DNA of 39,511 nt from Telmatospirillum sp. (GTDB taxonomy: Bacteria; Pseudomonadota; Alphaproteobacteria; Rhodospirillales; Magnetospirillaceae): contig WASQ01000019.1 in assembly GCA_009712185.1 (NCBI GenBank), positions 47,713 to 87,223 on the forward strand, written 5' to 3'. The notes beneath the pieces were generated by a model, which worked only from the letters and a program-made list of their open reading frames with translations, did no database searches and was not told where the DNA came from. Of this stretch, positions 1 through 10,600 are shown piece after piece. The first letter of the stretch is position 1. Every line of letters starts with the position of its first letter. The position numbers and the translations under genes are program-made.

Positions 1-108
1 GCGGCGGCGGGGGGGGGGGGGGGGGGGGGGGCGCGGGGCGGTCCGGCACCGGCCGCGCAACGGCCGCCCGCGGAGCCGGCTATTCCGCAGGCGGGCGGGC
101 TCTATTGA
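1..108 (+). CDS. C-terminal tail of a penicillin-binding protein, probably PBP1A (partial, 5' end outside window)
   Basis: Frame 1 is open from the window edge to a TGA at 106-108. It encodes a Gly run, then an Ala/Pro/Gln-rich tail ending in Gly-Gly-Leu-Tyr. A low-complexity Pro/Ala tail ending in GGLY is, from memory, typical of alphaproteobacterial bifunctional PBP1A (peptidoglycan glycosyltransferase/transpeptidase), and mrcA is often found directly upstream of prfB in this class. Only about 35 codons are visible and the first ten lie in a G homopolymer whose length may be misread, so the upstream frame is uncertain. No catalytic domain is in the window; the call rests on the tail motif and gene order. 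Confidence 0.45.
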   Translation, partial: AAAGGGGGGGARGGPAPAAQRPPAEPAIPQAGGLY

Positions 109-200
109 CAGGCGGGGCGGAGCGAGAGGCTTGCGAGGGGGGCGGGTTTCCCCTAAAACGGCCTCTCCCGCCCATCGGATGAGATCATAGGAAGCAGGAC

Positions 201-1334
201 ATGCGCGCCGAAATCGAGGCGATCGCCAACGAAATCAATGGATCCCTGGAACTGCTGCGGCGGCATCTTGATTGGGACAACGCTTTGCGCCGTCTCGATG
301 AGCTGAATGCGGTTTCGGAAAATCCCGATCTGTGGAATGACGCCGCGGCCGCGCAGAAAGTGATGCGCGAACGGACTCATCTGGAACAGTCGATCTCCAC
401 GGTCCGCGTGATCGAGCGCGAACGCGACGACTGTCTGGAACTGATCGAACTGGGCGACATGGAAGGCGACGAGACCGTCGTGAGCGATGCCGAGGCGACC
501 TTGCGCAGCCTTAAGGATCGCGCCCATAAGATGGAGCTGGAAAGCCTTCTTTCCGGCGAGGCCGCCCCCAACGACTGTTATCTTGAGGTTCATGCCGGCG
601 CCGGCGGCACCGAGGCCCAGGACTGGGCGGAGATTCTGCTTCGCATGTATACCCGCTGGGCCGAGCAGCATGGCTACAAGGCGGTCTGGCTTGAGGAGAA
701 CGCGGGCGAAGAGGCGGGGCTCAAGTCGGCGACGATCCAGATCACCGGACGCAACGCCTATGGCTGGCTGAAGACCGAGAGCGGCGTTCACCGGCTGGTG
801 CGCATCTCGCCCTTCGATTCGGCGGCACGCCGTCACACCAGCTTCAGTTCGGTCTGGGTCTATCCGGTGATCGATGACAGCATCGACATCCAGATCAACG
901 AATCGGATTGCCGCATCGATACCTTCCGCGCGTCGGGTGCCGGCGGCCAGCACGTCAACAAAACCGACTCGGCGATCCGCATCACCCACGTCCCCACGGG
1001 AATCGTGGTGAGCTGTCAGGCCGACCGGTCGCAGCACCGCAACCGCGCCACCGCCTGGGACATGCTGCGCGCCCGCCTCTATGAGGCGGAATTGCAAAAG
1101 CGGGAGGCCGCCCATCAGGCGGAGGCCGATGCCAAGACCGACATCGGCTGGGGCCATCAGATCCGGTCCTATGTTTTACAGCCCTATCAGATGGTGAAGG
1201 ATCTGCGGACCGGGGTGGAAACGTCGGACACGCAAGGGGTTCTGGACGGCGATCTGGATGCCTTCATGGCGGCCTCGCTCGCCGCGCGTATCCAGGGCGG
1301 CGTCGGCGGATCCGGACAGTCCGGCGAAGAATGA
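201..1334 (+). CDS. prfB: Peptide chain release factor 2 (RF2)
   Basis: Class I release factor that reads UGA and UAA stop codons and triggers peptidyl-tRNA hydrolysis on the ribosome. The 377-residue product has the RF2-specific SPF anticodon-like tripeptide at residues 203-205 and the catalytic GGQ at 248-250 in the context [10 protein letters not shown]. An AGGAAG ribosome binding site at 189-194 sits 6 bases before the ATG. The reading frame is uninterrupted from its start: the in-frame UGA with +1 programmed frameshift that autoregulates prfB in many bacteria is absent, as is common in alphaproteobacteria. The stop overlaps the next start (ATGA), so mepA is probably translationally coupled. 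Family assignment is secure. Confidence 0.97.
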   Translation: MRAEIEAIANEINGSLELLRRHLDWDNALRRLDELNAVSENPDLWNDAAAAQKVMRERTHLEQSISTVRVIERERDDCLELIELGDMEGDETVVSDAEATLRSLKDRAHKMELESLLSGEAAPNDCYLEVHAGAGGTEAQDWAEILLRMYTRWAEQHGYKAVWLEENAGEEAGLKSATIQITGRNAYGWLKTESGVHRLVRISPFDSAARRHTSFSSVWVYPVIDDSIDIQINESDCRIDTFRASGAGGQHVNKTDSAIRITHVPTGIVVSCQADRSQHRNRATAWDMLRARLYEAELQKREAAHQAEADAKTDIGWGHQIRSYVLQPYQMVKDLRTGVETSDTQGVLDGDLDAFMAASLAARIQGGVGGSGQSGEE

Positions 1335-2203
1335 CCCGGACACCCCGCCTTTCCGGGTGGGTGGGGGCCGCGGTGGCGGTCCTGCTGTGCTGGCCGGCCG
1401 TCGGCGCCATGGCCGGCGGATCGGTCATGACGCCGACGATCACCGGGCGGGTGGCGGAAACACCGTTCGCCGGACGGTCCCAGGCGATCGGCAGCGCCGC
1501 CAACGGCTGTCTTGCCGGTGCGGAGGCATTGCCGCCGAGCGGGCCGGGTTGGGAAACGCTTCGTCTGGAACGCAACCGGTTCTGGGGACATCCAGAGACA
1601 ATCGCGTTCCTGCGCGACATGGCGGCCCGCATCGAACGTCCGGGCCGGATCCTGATCGGCGACATCGCCCAGCCCCGGGGCGGCCACATGACATCGGGCC
1701 ACGGCAGCCATCAGACCGGCCTCGACGCGGATATTCTGTTCCGGCTCGCGGATCGTGATCTGACGGACGCGGAACGGGCCGATCCGGTCATGGACGGGGT
1801 GGTGAATGACGACGGCAGCCTGATCCCGGAATTATGGGGCGCTCCGCAGGTGGCGCTGCTCAAGACTTTCGCCGCTGATCCTCGGGTTGAGCGGATCTTT
1901 GTCAATCCAACCATCAAGCGCGCGCTCTGCGACAGTGTCGCGGGCGACCGGTCCTGGTTGAGAGTGATCCGCCCCTGGTGGGGACATCAGGAGCATTTCC
2001 ACGTCCGCCTGCATTGTCCCGACGGCGACGGTGCCTGCATTCCCGGGGCAACATTGCCGCCCGGAGACGGCTGCGGCGAGGAACTGACCTCCTGGATCAC
2101 GACCGGCGACTGGAAGGGACGCCCCCGTCCCCCGTTACCGCAACAGCATAACCACCGGCCCGAGATGCCGGCGGCCTGCCGTTCCATTCTGTCCGCCTAC
2201 TGA
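1331..2203 (+). CDS. mepA: Penicillin-insensitive murein endopeptidase
   Basis: Periplasmic zinc peptidase (family M74) that cleaves D-Ala-meso-diaminopimelate cross-links in peptidoglycan. The 290-residue product starts with a signal peptide (hydrophobic stretch near residues 10-28). It carries the family signature [17 protein letters not shown], which supplies His and Asp zinc ligands, and a second HxHVRL segment (HFHVRLHC) with the last zinc-binding His. Several Cys in the mature part suggest disulfides, consistent with periplasmic location. The ATG overlaps the prfB stop by 4 bases, and the gene also follows the PBP tail at the window edge, so cell-wall synthesis and remodelling genes flank prfB. 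Length fits the family. Confidence 0.93.
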   Translation: MTRTPRLSGWVGAAVAVLLCWPAVGAMAGGSVMTPTITGRVAETPFAGRSQAIGSAANGCLAGAEALPPSGPGWETLRLERNRFWGHPETIAFLRDMAARIERPGRILIGDIAQPRGGHMTSGHGSHQTGLDADILFRLADRDLTDAERADPVMDGVVNDDGSLIPELWGAPQVALLKTFAADPRVERIFVNPTIKRALCDSVAGDRSWLRVIRPWWGHQEHFHVRLHCPDGDGACIPGATLPPGDGCGEELTSWITTGDWKGRPRPPLPQQHNHRPEMPAACRSILSAY

Positions 2204-2610
2204 TCCCGGCCTGCGCTGTTCGGAACCGATCAGCGCAGCCTTCAGGCGGCCCTGAGCCAAGTTTCTCCGCCCCCCTCGGGGCCATCGCTCGCCCCCCGCT
2301 CGCGGGGCCCCCGGGCGGGCCAGCCAACCGGCGATCAGTCATGTCTTGGCGCCGGATGGTATGAGCAGGCGCTTCCCTCTCTCCCACCGGCCGCTCAACC
2401 CTTCGGATGACCCGGCGGGCGGTTTGGGCTATCCTGATCTTCGGGCCAGCTCATCCAGACGCCTGAGGGCCGGACGTCAGGATGAGTTGGTCCCGGGACT
2501 CTTTCGTGTTGGCGGGACGCTGCCGGATGGCGAGGGGGCCATCCAGCCGGATCCAGCCTCCATGCGGGACCGCGATCGTCGGTTCCCGGCCGGGATGAGG
2601 GGGAGGCATC
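2204..2610. other. Intergenic region with GC-rich inverted repeats, no supported gene
   Basis: I see no convincing coding signal in this 407-base stretch; open frames here are the incidental kind common in GC-rich DNA. It holds small inverted repeats: ccccg/cgggg around 2294-2307, which could help terminate mepA transcription but lacks a T run, and CTCATCC/GGATGAG at 2450-2456 and 2480-2486. A GGGAGG at 2601-2606 provides the ribosome binding site of the next gene. Confidence 0.5.
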
Positions 2611-3264
2611 ATGTCGTCCGTACTCTTCTTTGCCATGGTCATCGCGCTGGTCTCCGGGATTGCCTGCTTTGGTTTCGCCTCGGCCTGCGGCCTGCGGGAG
2701 GGGCGCCGCCGCATCGCCTTTTTCGCCGGAAGCATGATCGGCTTCTGGGGGGGCTGTGTCGGTCTCCTGGCTGATGACATCTCTGCGGTTTTTTCGACTG
2801 TCGAGGCCGGGATGGAGGAAAGCGTCCGCAATGCCGTTCTGGATCACTGGCATCCGCAGGGCGACACCGTCGCCGTCCGCCATGCGTCCCATCTGTGTTC
2901 GTCGGAGGATCTCAAATCGGGAAAGACTCCCGATTGCCTGCTGGCGATCGGTGTCAACAGTACCGAGGTCTGCCGCCAATGGATGCTGTATGTCCCCTTC
3001 CTTCTGCCCTATGCCAGACCCTGCCCGGCGTTGCGGACCAGCCCGGCGGTTCTGGCTGACGCCGATGCCCGTGCCGTTCTGACGGCCGCGATCAACGCGC
3101 CCTGCGATTATTTGTCCAAGGGGGATGATTTCACCACCCGGCGGATGCGCAAGGCCCTGGGGTGCGGTCCGCAATTCCATGATGGCAAGGTGGTTCTGAT
3201 CGTCGATCAGCCGGGCGATGTCCGGACCCTGGTCCTGCGGCAGGGCGACATTCATTTCCCGTGA
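2611..3264 (+). CDS. Hypothetical membrane-anchored protein
   Basis: I do not recognise the family. The 217-residue product has two hydrophobic segments, about residues 3-25 and 33-55, separated by a basic loop (REGRRR), followed by a roughly 150-residue soluble domain. That domain has six spaced cysteines (motifs LCSS, DCLL, VCRQ, PCPA, PCDY, GCGP), which suggests disulfide bonding and an extracytoplasmic position. The GGGAGG at 2601-2606 just before the ATG supports this start. It ends 48 bases from the convergent DUF455 gene. No enzymatic motif was seen, so no function is inferred. Confidence 0.7.
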   Translation: MSSVLFFAMVIALVSGIACFGFASACGLREGRRRIAFFAGSMIGFWGGCVGLLADDISAVFSTVEAGMEESVRNAVLDHWHPQGDTVAVRHASHLCSSEDLKSGKTPDCLLAIGVNSTEVCRQWMLYVPFLLPYARPCPALRTSPAVLADADARAVLTAAINAPCDYLSKGDDFTTRRMRKALGCGPQFHDGKVVLIVDQPGDVRTLVLRQGDIHFP

Positions 3265-3312
3265 CGGCGACGGCTGACGTTCCGGCCGCGAGGGACCGGG
3301 GCGCCGGTTCCG

Positions 3313-4134
3313 TCACTGTCCCAGGGGTTCGTAATAGTCGGGCGCCATTCCGGCGCGGTCTCGCGCCGGGCGGTTGAAAGGCGCCTTCAGTCCCTTCGGG
3401 AAATGGGCGCCGACGATGGCGTGGTAACGGGCCACCGGATCGGTCCCGGTTTGCCGGCAGAGCGCTTCGAACCATCGGACACCGGCGGCGACATGCGAGA
3501 TCTCGTCTTCCAGGATCCGTTCCATCACCGCCGCCATGGCGCTTTCGCCGCTGTCGGACAGGCGCAGAATGGTCGCCGGGGCGGTGTCCAGCGCCCGTGC
3601 CTCCAGGGTCATGGGGATTACGGCCAGCCGTCCGGCAAGATCGCCGGCGGTCTTCGTCGCCGCCTCCCACAGGCCGGCATGGGCGGGCAGGGCGCCATAG
3701 CCGGAGCCCAGGCCATTCAACAGGCGTTCGAGATCGGCGAAATGGCGGGCCTCTTCACGCGCCACGCCGACCCAGTCGTCGAGGAAGGCGCGCGGTTGGC
3801 CGGACCCGAAACGGGCAAGGATGTCCCACGCCAGGTCGATGGCATTCAATTCGATATGCGCGAGCGCATGCAGCATGGCGATGCGTCCGGCGGTTCCGCC
3901 CAACCGCCGTCGCGGCATGAATTTCGGCGCCATCGTGCCCGGCGCGGCAGGGCGGGCGGGATGGGCCGGCGGCGGCGTTTCCGGACGGCCGGTCGGGCCC
4001 GGAACAAGATCACCCCGTCGCCAGGCGTCGGCCGCCGCCGCCGTCAGCCGGATCTTCTCCGCCGGGGCGGCGGCGGCAAGAACCGCCAGCGCCGCCTCAT
4101 GCAAAGGTCCTGACAGGTGGTCGGAGCCGGTCAC
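3313..4134 (-). CDS. DUF455 family ferritin-like protein
   Basis: The 273-residue product matches the DUF455 family, whose members have a ferritin-like four-helix fold. Candidate di-iron ligands appear in four helical motifs: HIELNAIDL, EEARHF, LEARALD and ILEDEISHV. The biochemical role of the family is not established; an iron-dependent oxidase or storage-like role is inference from the fold. The start is GTG, revcomp 4132-4134, and overlaps the bcp stop by 4 bases (GTGA), so it is translationally coupled to bcp. Pairing a di-iron ferritin-like protein with a peroxiredoxin suggests oxidative-stress or iron handling. Confidence 0.85.
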   Translation of the reverse strand: MTGSDHLSGPLHEAALAVLAAAAPAEKIRLTAAAADAWRRGDLVPGPTGRPETPPPAHPARPAAPGTMAPKFMPRRRLGGTAGRIAMLHALAHIELNAIDLAWDILARFGSGQPRAFLDDWVGVAREEARHFADLERLLNGLGSGYGALPAHAGLWEAATKTAGDLAGRLAVIPMTLEARALDTAPATILRLSDSGESAMAAVMERILEDEISHVAAGVRWFEALCRQTGTDPVARYHAIVGAHFPKGLKAPFNRPARDRAGMAPDYYEPLGQ

Positions 4135-4595
4135 AGGGATCGTGCTTCGGCCAGGACGGCGGCCGCATGTCCGTCGACCTTGACCTTGCGCCAGACCTTG
4201 GCGATCACTCCGTTCTGGTCGATCAGGAAGGTGGAGCGTTCGATGCCCATGTATTTCTTCCCGTAATTGCTCTTTTCGACCCAGACGCCATAGGCTTCGC
4301 AGACGCCGCCGTCGCTGTCCGACAGCAACGGGAAGGCCAGGTTGTATTTCGCCTTGAAGCGGTCGTGTTTCGCCGGATCGTCCCTGGATACGCCGACGAT
4401 CAGGGCGTCGGACCCGGAAAAGTCGGGCAGGGCCTCCTGGAAGGCGCAGGCCTCGCGGGTACAGCCGGGCGTATCGTCCTTGGGGTAAAAATAAAGAATG
4501 ACCTTGCGTCCCTTTGCGGCGGACAGCGTGAAGGTGCCGTTGCCGTCGGTGGGCAGGGTGAAGTCCGGGGCGGTCGAGCCGGCCTCGATGGTCAT
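4131..4595 (-). CDS. bcp: Thioredoxin-dependent thiol peroxidase, Bcp/PrxQ type
   Basis: Peroxiredoxin that reduces hydrogen peroxide and organic hydroperoxides using thioredoxin. The 154-residue product has the PrxQ active-site motif DDTPGCTREACAF, with peroxidatic Cys45 and resolving Cys50 five residues later, the layout of the atypical 2-Cys Bcp subfamily. The FYPKDDTPGCT and RSTFLID segments are also typical. The gene sits between glnE and the DUF455 gene with 4-base overlaps at both ends, so all three are likely one transcript led by glnE. Confidence 0.95.
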   Translation of the reverse strand: MTIEAGSTAPDFTLPTDGNGTFTLSAAKGRKVILYFYPKDDTPGCTREACAFQEALPDFSGSDALIVGVSRDDPAKHDRFKAKYNLAFPLLSDSDGGVCEAYGVWVEKSNYGKKYMGIERSTFLIDQNGVIAKVWRKVKVDGHAAAVLAEARSL

Positions 4596-7573
4596 GACGA
4601 TGTCTCCTTGTCGTTCCGGGCAGCCCGCAAGATCTGAGCCGGCTGTTCGATCAGTTGGTCATAGATGGCGCACACGGCGTTGGCGCTGTCGCTCATCCGC
4701 GCACGCAATCCATCGAAATGGGTGCTCCCGGTCGCCCGTACCAGGATTTCTTTCAGGCGGCCCGGCGCCGTGGCCTCGCTGAAATGCCCTTCCACCGTCT
4801 GCCGCAGGATCTGCTGGATCGCCGACCACAGGCGGAATGCCTCGATCAGGGTGTCTCCCATGGCGGGGTCCAGACGCTGACGGCGCATGGCGGCGTTCAG
4901 CACGGCCGGCGTTCCGGTATGGATCATGCCGGGATCGTCGGCCGCCCAGCGAAGTTCCAGATACTGGGCGATGAAATCGATATCGACCAGTCCGCCGCGG
5001 AGATGCTTGACCTCCCACGGGGTGTCGGCCTTGTGCTCGCGCGCCATGCGAAGGCGCATGTCGGCGACGTCGAGAAGAAGCTTGTCGGGGTCGCGGCGGG
5101 CTGACAGCGTGCGGGCGATCACCTCTTCGATGGCGATGCGCAGGGCCGGATCCCCGGTGACCACCCTGGCCCGTGTCAGGGCCATATGCTCCCAGGTCCA
5201 GGCCATTTCCGCGTGATAGCGGGCAAATCCTTCCAGGCTGGTGGCGATCGGCCCGGCATTTCCCGAAGGCCGCAGCCGCATATCGACCTCGTAAAGGGCG
5301 CCTTCGCCGCTTTTCGCGGTCAGGGCGTTGATGATGCGCTGGGTCAGGCGGCCGTAATAAACGCTGGGCGCCAGGGGCTTCGGTCCGTCTGAGGAATCGA
5401 GTCCGTCCTTCATGTCATAGACCAGGATCAGGTCCAGATCGGAGGTCGCTGTCATCTCCCGGCTGCCCATCTTGCCCATGGCGATCAGGGCCGCGCCTCT
5501 GCCCGGGATGCGGCCGTGCTGGAGGGCGAATTCCGCTTCGACCCGGGGCGCCAGGGCGTTCAGCACGGCTTCGGCGAGGTCCGACAGATGCCGGCCGGCC
5601 TGCTCGGGATCCAGGAGATTGCGAAGAGTCTGGATTCCGATCCGGAATTTCTGCTCGCTGGTCCAGCGGCGCGCCACATCGAGCATTTCCTGGTAGTCCG
5701 ATGGCTCGTCCAGGACGCGGGCGACCTCCGCGGCCAGATCGGCCCGGGGCGGCGGCGGATCGAAGAAGTCGTGGGACAGGACGCTGTCGAGCAGGGTCGT
5801 GTTGGCCGACAGGCTTTCCGCCAGTCGCGGCGCGTCGCCCATGACCTCCGCCACCAGATCCAGCAGGCCGGGATTCGCGGCGAACAGGGCGAACAGGGGC
5901 ACACCGGCCGGCAGACGCCCCAGGAAGTCATCGAAACGGTGAAAGGCGGCATCGGGGTCGGCGGTACGGGCAAGGGCCGCCAGCAGGGCGGGGGTCAGTT
6001 CTGTCAGCATCTCCCTCGCACGCGTGCTCCGGGTCGCGCGCACGCGGCCATGATGCCAGCCGCGGATCTGACCGCAGACGGCCCCCGCCTGGGTGAAGCC
6101 GAGGCCGGTGATGGTTTTCAGGGTCTCCGGGTCGTTTTCGCCGCCCGTGAACACCAGATTGCCGCCGGCCGACAGCGGCGGCGCGTCCTCGAACAGCCCG
6201 GCATAATGGGTTTCGACCCTTTTGAGCACGGCCGTCAGCGCCTCCGAGAAGGCGGCCGGATCGGAATATCCCATGAACAGCGCCAGGGCCGTCAGCTTGG
6301 CCGGAGCGTCGGGCAGAGTCTGTGTCTGCTGGTCGTCGGTCATCTGTAACCGGTGTTCCAGCCTGCGCAGAAAGGCGTAGGCCTCCGTCAGCTCGGATGC
6401 CGCGGCACCGCTGATATGTCCGGCCGCGGCCAGGGCGGCGAGCGCGTCGACGGTCCGGGCGGTTCTCAAGTCCGGTTCCCGACCGCCCCGGATCAACTGC
6501 TGGGTTTGCGCGAAAAACTCGATTTCCCGGATGCCGCCCCGTCCCAGCTTGATGTTATGTCCCGCCACGGCGATTTTTCCGCCGCCTTTGTGGGCGTTGA
6601 TCTGACGTTTGATCGAGTGGATGTCCTGAATGGCCGCGAAGTCGAGGAATTTCCGCCAGATGAAAGGGCGCAGAAACTGGATGAAGGACTTTCCGGCCGC
6701 CAGATCGCCCGCGACGGGACGGGCTTTGATCATCGCGGCCCGCTCCCAGTTCTGGCCAAATCCCTCGTAGTAGGTTTCCGCCGCCTCCAGCGCCACGGCC
6801 AGCGGCGTCGACCCCGGGTCGGGGCGGAGCCGGAGATCCGTGCGGAACACATAACCGGCGGCCGTGCGCTCCTCCATCATCCGGACCAGTTCGCGCGCCA
6901 GTCGGACCGCGAAGTCCTGGACCGAACGCCGTCCCCGGTAATCGATCCGGGGCTCGTCATAAAGGATGATCAGATCGATATCGCTGGAGTAGTTGAGTTC
7001 GCGCGCCCCCAGCTTGCCCATGCCAAGGATGATGAGGCCGCTGTCCCTGGCCGGGTCGTCCGGATGTGCGAGGTGGATATCACCGTTCTGATGGGCCTTG
7101 GCGAGAAGATGGGCGGCGACCAGGGACACCGCCCGTTCCGCGAGGTCCGACAGAGCTCCGGTCACCTGATCGAGCCCCCCGGCGCCCGCGATGTCGGCCA
7201 GTCCGATCAGCAGGGCCCATTGCCGCTTGGCGATGCGCAGGCGGCGCATCAGCGTGTCGCCATCGACGGATAAAGCGTCGATCCCGGCCAGATCGGACCG
7301 CAGCAGATCGGCGGCCGCGTCATACCCTTCGGTCAGGATCGTCCGCAGCAGGCCGGGTTCCCGGATCAGGCAAAAGGACAGAAAGGGGCTGTTGCCGAAA
7401 ATGGTGTCTACCAGGCGCCGGGGCGCGGGGCTCTCAACGACCGCGCGGGCGAAGTCCGCCAGCGCCGGATCCTCCCATTGCCGGGCGGCGTCCCGCCAGT
7501 GGTCATGATTGGTGCCGGCCATGTGGGGATCGGCGGGCAGGGGCAGGTCGGTGGGGATATCGATAAAAGGCAC
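4592..7573 (-). CDS. glnE: Bifunctional glutamine synthetase adenylyltransferase/adenylyl-removing enzyme
   Basis: Controls nitrogen assimilation by adding AMP to, or removing it from, glutamine synthetase in response to PII protein and glutamine. Two nucleotidyltransferase modules are visible. The N-terminal deadenylylase half has GMGKLGARELNYSSDIDL about 200 codons in. The C-terminal adenylyltransferase half has MGKMGSREMTATSDLDLI around nucleotides 5420-5485. Each is followed by a helical PII-UTase-like domain. The frame is open to an ATG at 7627, but that start would overlap the divergent gene. The GTG at 7571-7573, giving Met-Pro-Phe-Ile-Asp-Ile, leaves a plausible short leader and is preferred. 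A weak minus-strand promoter-like pair (TTGCAC at 7611-7616, TACAAT at 7590-7595, 15-base spacer) lies upstream. Confidence 0.95.
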   Translation of the reverse strand: MPFIDIPTDLPLPADPHMAGTNHDHWRDAARQWEDPALADFARAVVESPAPRRLVDTIFGNSPFLSFCLIREPGLLRTILTEGYDAAADLLRSDLAGIDALSVDGDTLMRRLRIAKRQWALLIGLADIAGAGGLDQVTGALSDLAERAVSLVAAHLLAKAHQNGDIHLAHPDDPARDSGLIILGMGKLGARELNYSSDIDLIILYDEPRIDYRGRRSVQDFAVRLARELVRMMEERTAAGYVFRTDLRLRPDPGSTPLAVALEAAETYYEGFGQNWERAAMIKARPVAGDLAAGKSFIQFLRPFIWRKFLDFAAIQDIHSIKRQINAHKGGGKIAVAGHNIKLGRGGIREIEFFAQTQQLIRGGREPDLRTARTVDALAALAAAGHISGAAASELTEAYAFLRRLEHRLQMTDDQQTQTLPDAPAKLTALALFMGYSDPAAFSEALTAVLKRVETHYAGLFEDAPPLSAGGNLVFTGGENDPETLKTITGLGFTQAGAVCGQIRGWHHGRVRATRSTRAREMLTELTPALLAALARTADPDAAFHRFDDFLGRLPAGVPLFALFAANPGLLDLVAEVMGDAPRLAESLSANTTLLDSVLSHDFFDPPPPRADLAAEVARVLDEPSDYQEMLDVARRWTSEQKFRIGIQTLRNLLDPEQAGRHLSDLAEAVLNALAPRVEAEFALQHGRIPGRGAALIAMGKMGSREMTATSDLDLILVYDMKDGLDSSDGPKPLAPSVYYGRLTQRIINALTAKSGEGALYEVDMRLRPSGNAGPIATSLEGFARYHAEMAWTWEHMALTRARVVTGDPALRIAIEEVIARTLSARRDPDKLLLDVADMRLRMAREHKADTPWEVKHLRGGLVDIDFIAQYLELRWAADDPGMIHTGTPAVLNAAMRRQRLDPAMGDTLIEAFRLWSAIQQILRQTVEGHFSEATAPGRLKEILVRATGSTHFDGLRARMSDSANAVCAIYDQLIEQPAQILRAARNDKETSS

Positions 7574-7659
7574 GGCCGGCCATCCAGATATTGTATTTTC
7601 GTCCAGACTGGTGCAAAGCTCCGCCACCGGTCAAGCTTACATCGCAGGGAATCCAAAGG

Positions 7660-10600
7660 GTGGTGCACGGCACCGTCAGAAGTTTTTTCCAGCTTCTCGG
7701 AGCCATTGGGGTCACCGTCCTCGTCCTGCTGGCCTGGTTCGGTTACCGGCTTTCCGAAGGCCCGCTCAGTCTGTCCCTGCTCGGACCCTATATCGAGGAC
7801 GCGCTCAGCTCTCCCGACAAGGGATTCACCGTGCATCAGGACCGGACCATCCTGGCCTGGAGCCGCGACACCAGAACCATCGAGATCCGCGTCGAAAATG
7901 TGCGGGCCCTGTCCCGCGACCAGGGGGTGATCGCCGAGGTTCCCGAAATCGTCGTCGCCTTCTCCGGTCCCGCCCTGATTCAGGGGCGGATCGTTCCCCG
8001 CCGTCTCCTGCTGCGGCGTCCGGTGATCCGCCTGTTGCGCGATTTCGACGGCGAGATCAGTGTCGGCCTTGGCGCCGCGGAAGAGACCGGGGAAAAGTCC
8101 ACCGCCGCTTTCGAGGAGCCGTTGCAGGCGCTTCTGGAGCCGCCGGGGGCGGAGACGCCGGGCGGTCAGCTCCAGCGGGTCGAGGTGGAAGGCGCCGATA
8201 TCAGTGTCGACGACCGCGTCCTGAAGGTTCGCTGGCATGCTCCCAAGGCGGATATCCGCCTCAACCGCGACCTGCGCGGAATCGTCGCGCATGCCCGTAT
8301 CGATCTCGATCTGGCGGGGGAGCAGGCGCGGTTCGACGCCGAGGGGCTTTACGTCAATGCCGGCCGGACGGTGGAGGCCACCCTGTCTTTCGGCGGCATC
8401 CGTCCGACCGTTCTCGCCGATCTGGTGCCGCAACTTGCCCCCCTGTCCGGCCTGCATCTGCCGACCGGAGGTTCCGTGGCGATGCGGTACGCCCTGGGAC
8501 GGGGGCTGTCCGACGTCCACTTCGATCTGGTGGGCGGCGAGGGGGTGATCGACGCCTCGTCAAGCCTCGGGATCTCGATCCCGGTTCAATCGGTGGCGCT
8601 GAAAGGCGCACTGACCGACCATCTGAACCATGTGACGCTGGAGGAGGGGCGCATCGACCTCGGCGGGCCTCTGGTGACGCTGTCGGCGGAGGCGGCCAAT
8701 CTTTCGGGCGCCACCGATCTTCGCGCCCAGGCCCGCATCGACGATCTGCCGCTCGATCTGTTGAAGGGGCTGTGGCCGCCGGAGGTCGCTCCCAATCCGC
8801 GGTCCTGGATCCTTGCCAATCTGTCGGACGGACGCATCCGCACCGGCTCCGTGCAACTGGCCGCCCACCGGCCGGCGGGAAAGGGGTGGGGGGATCTGAC
8901 GATCGACCGGATCGGCGGGGAACTGAGGCCGGAGGGGATCAGTGTTCAGTATCTGGCGCCGATGCCGGTCATCCGCCATGTCGACGCGGTCGCGACCTTC
9001 GACGCCGACGCCTTCACCATCGATGTGTCGGGCGGAGAGGTGTCGGGGCTCAGGCTGGGCGGCGGCAAGGTGGTCCTGAGCGGCCTCTCGGCGCCCGACC
9101 AGTTCGCCGACATCGTGGTGACGGTCAATGGCGCGGTGGCGGACGTCTTGCGTCTGATCGACAGCAAGCCGCTGGAATGGGCGCGCGCTCTCGGGGTGCA
9201 GCCATCCCGCATCAAGGGGGAGCAGACCACGACGCTGGCATTGCGCTTTCCCCTGCTGAACCGTTTGAGTTTCGATCAGGTGGCGGTCCATGCGTCGGCA
9301 CAGACAACCCGTTTCGGCCTGCCCGAGGTCGCCCTGGGGCTCGATCTGACCGAAGGCCAGTTCTCGGTCGATGTCGATGCGTCGGGTCTCGATGTCGTCG
9401 GACGGGGGCAGATCGGGGGCATCGCCAGCGACATCAAATGGCATGAGAATTTCGCCAAAGGCGGCATCCGCAGCCGGTATCAGGTGTCGGCGGTCCTGGG
9501 GGATGCGGACCGCCGGACCGTCGGGTTGGACGCCTCGCCCTTCCAGCCCCCCTTTCTGGCGGGACCGGTTCCCGTCGATCTGTCGGTCACGCTGTCGGAC
9601 GGCCAGAAGGGCGACGTCGAGGTGAAGGCGTCGCTGACGGACGCCGCCATGTCCCTGCCGGGTCTCAACTGGGACAAGCCGGCGGCCACCGCCGGTCAGG
9701 CGTCCATCCTGCTCCGGCTTGCCGGTGGGCATATCACCGAGATGCCAAAGCTTCAGGTGGGAACCGCCAACGGGCTCGACATGCAGGCCCAGGGGGCGTT
9801 CGACGCCGGTCAGTTGCGCCGCCTTACCTTCGGCAGGGCGAAATGGGGCCGGACGGATGCGCGCGGTTCCATCACCATCAATCCCGGCAATCAGGGTTTG
9901 GGGATCGAGATCGGCGGGGCCAGTTTCGACGCCCGCGAAATCATATCCGGAGAGCCGTCGGACCACGCCACCGACAAGGCGAAACCGGTGCCCGACACAC
10001 CGAAGAAGCGCGACCATTCGCGGCGCGACGATCTGCTGCCGCTGGCTATTCAGGGAAAATTCGGCCGGGTCTGGGTTTCGGACGAAGGGGCGCTGCATAC
10101 GATGACGGCCACCCTGGTGCGGGACCATCGCGACTGGCGGCAGGTCCGGCTGGACGGACTGCTGGAGGGCGACCAGCCGCTGCATGTGGATCTGGCGCCC
10201 GCCGGGGCCGACAGACGATCCCTGAAGATGACCAGCGGCGATGCCGGCCAGGTGCTGAAAAGCTTCGATATCTATGACAATGTCGTGCACGGACGCTTGC
10301 AGGTCGACGCCGCCTATGACGACGCGAAACCCAGTCAACCGTTGTCCGGGCAGATTTCCGTCAGTGACTTCCAGCTGGTCCGCGCCCCGGCGCTGGCGCG
10401 CCTGCTGACGGTCGCCAGCCTGACCGGGATCGTCGACGTTCTCCAGGGCAGCGGCATCCCCTTCTCATCCCTGGAAAGCCCGTTCACCCTGGCTGACGGC
10501 GTCCTGACATTGCGCGACGTGCGCGCTTCCGGCACATCGCTCGGTATCACCGCCAAGGGGCAGGTCGATCTCGACAATGACGTGCTGGCCCTCGAAGGGA

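Noticed and set aside
201-300. Programmed +1 frameshift site in prfB
   Set aside because: The frame is continuous from a well-placed ATG and no in-frame TGA or CTT-TGA-C slip site is present.
2346-2774. 142-codon frame overlapping the start of the hypothetical membrane protein
   Set aside because: Arg/Pro/Gly-rich and without a ribosome binding site; the 2611-3264 frame has one plus membrane helices.
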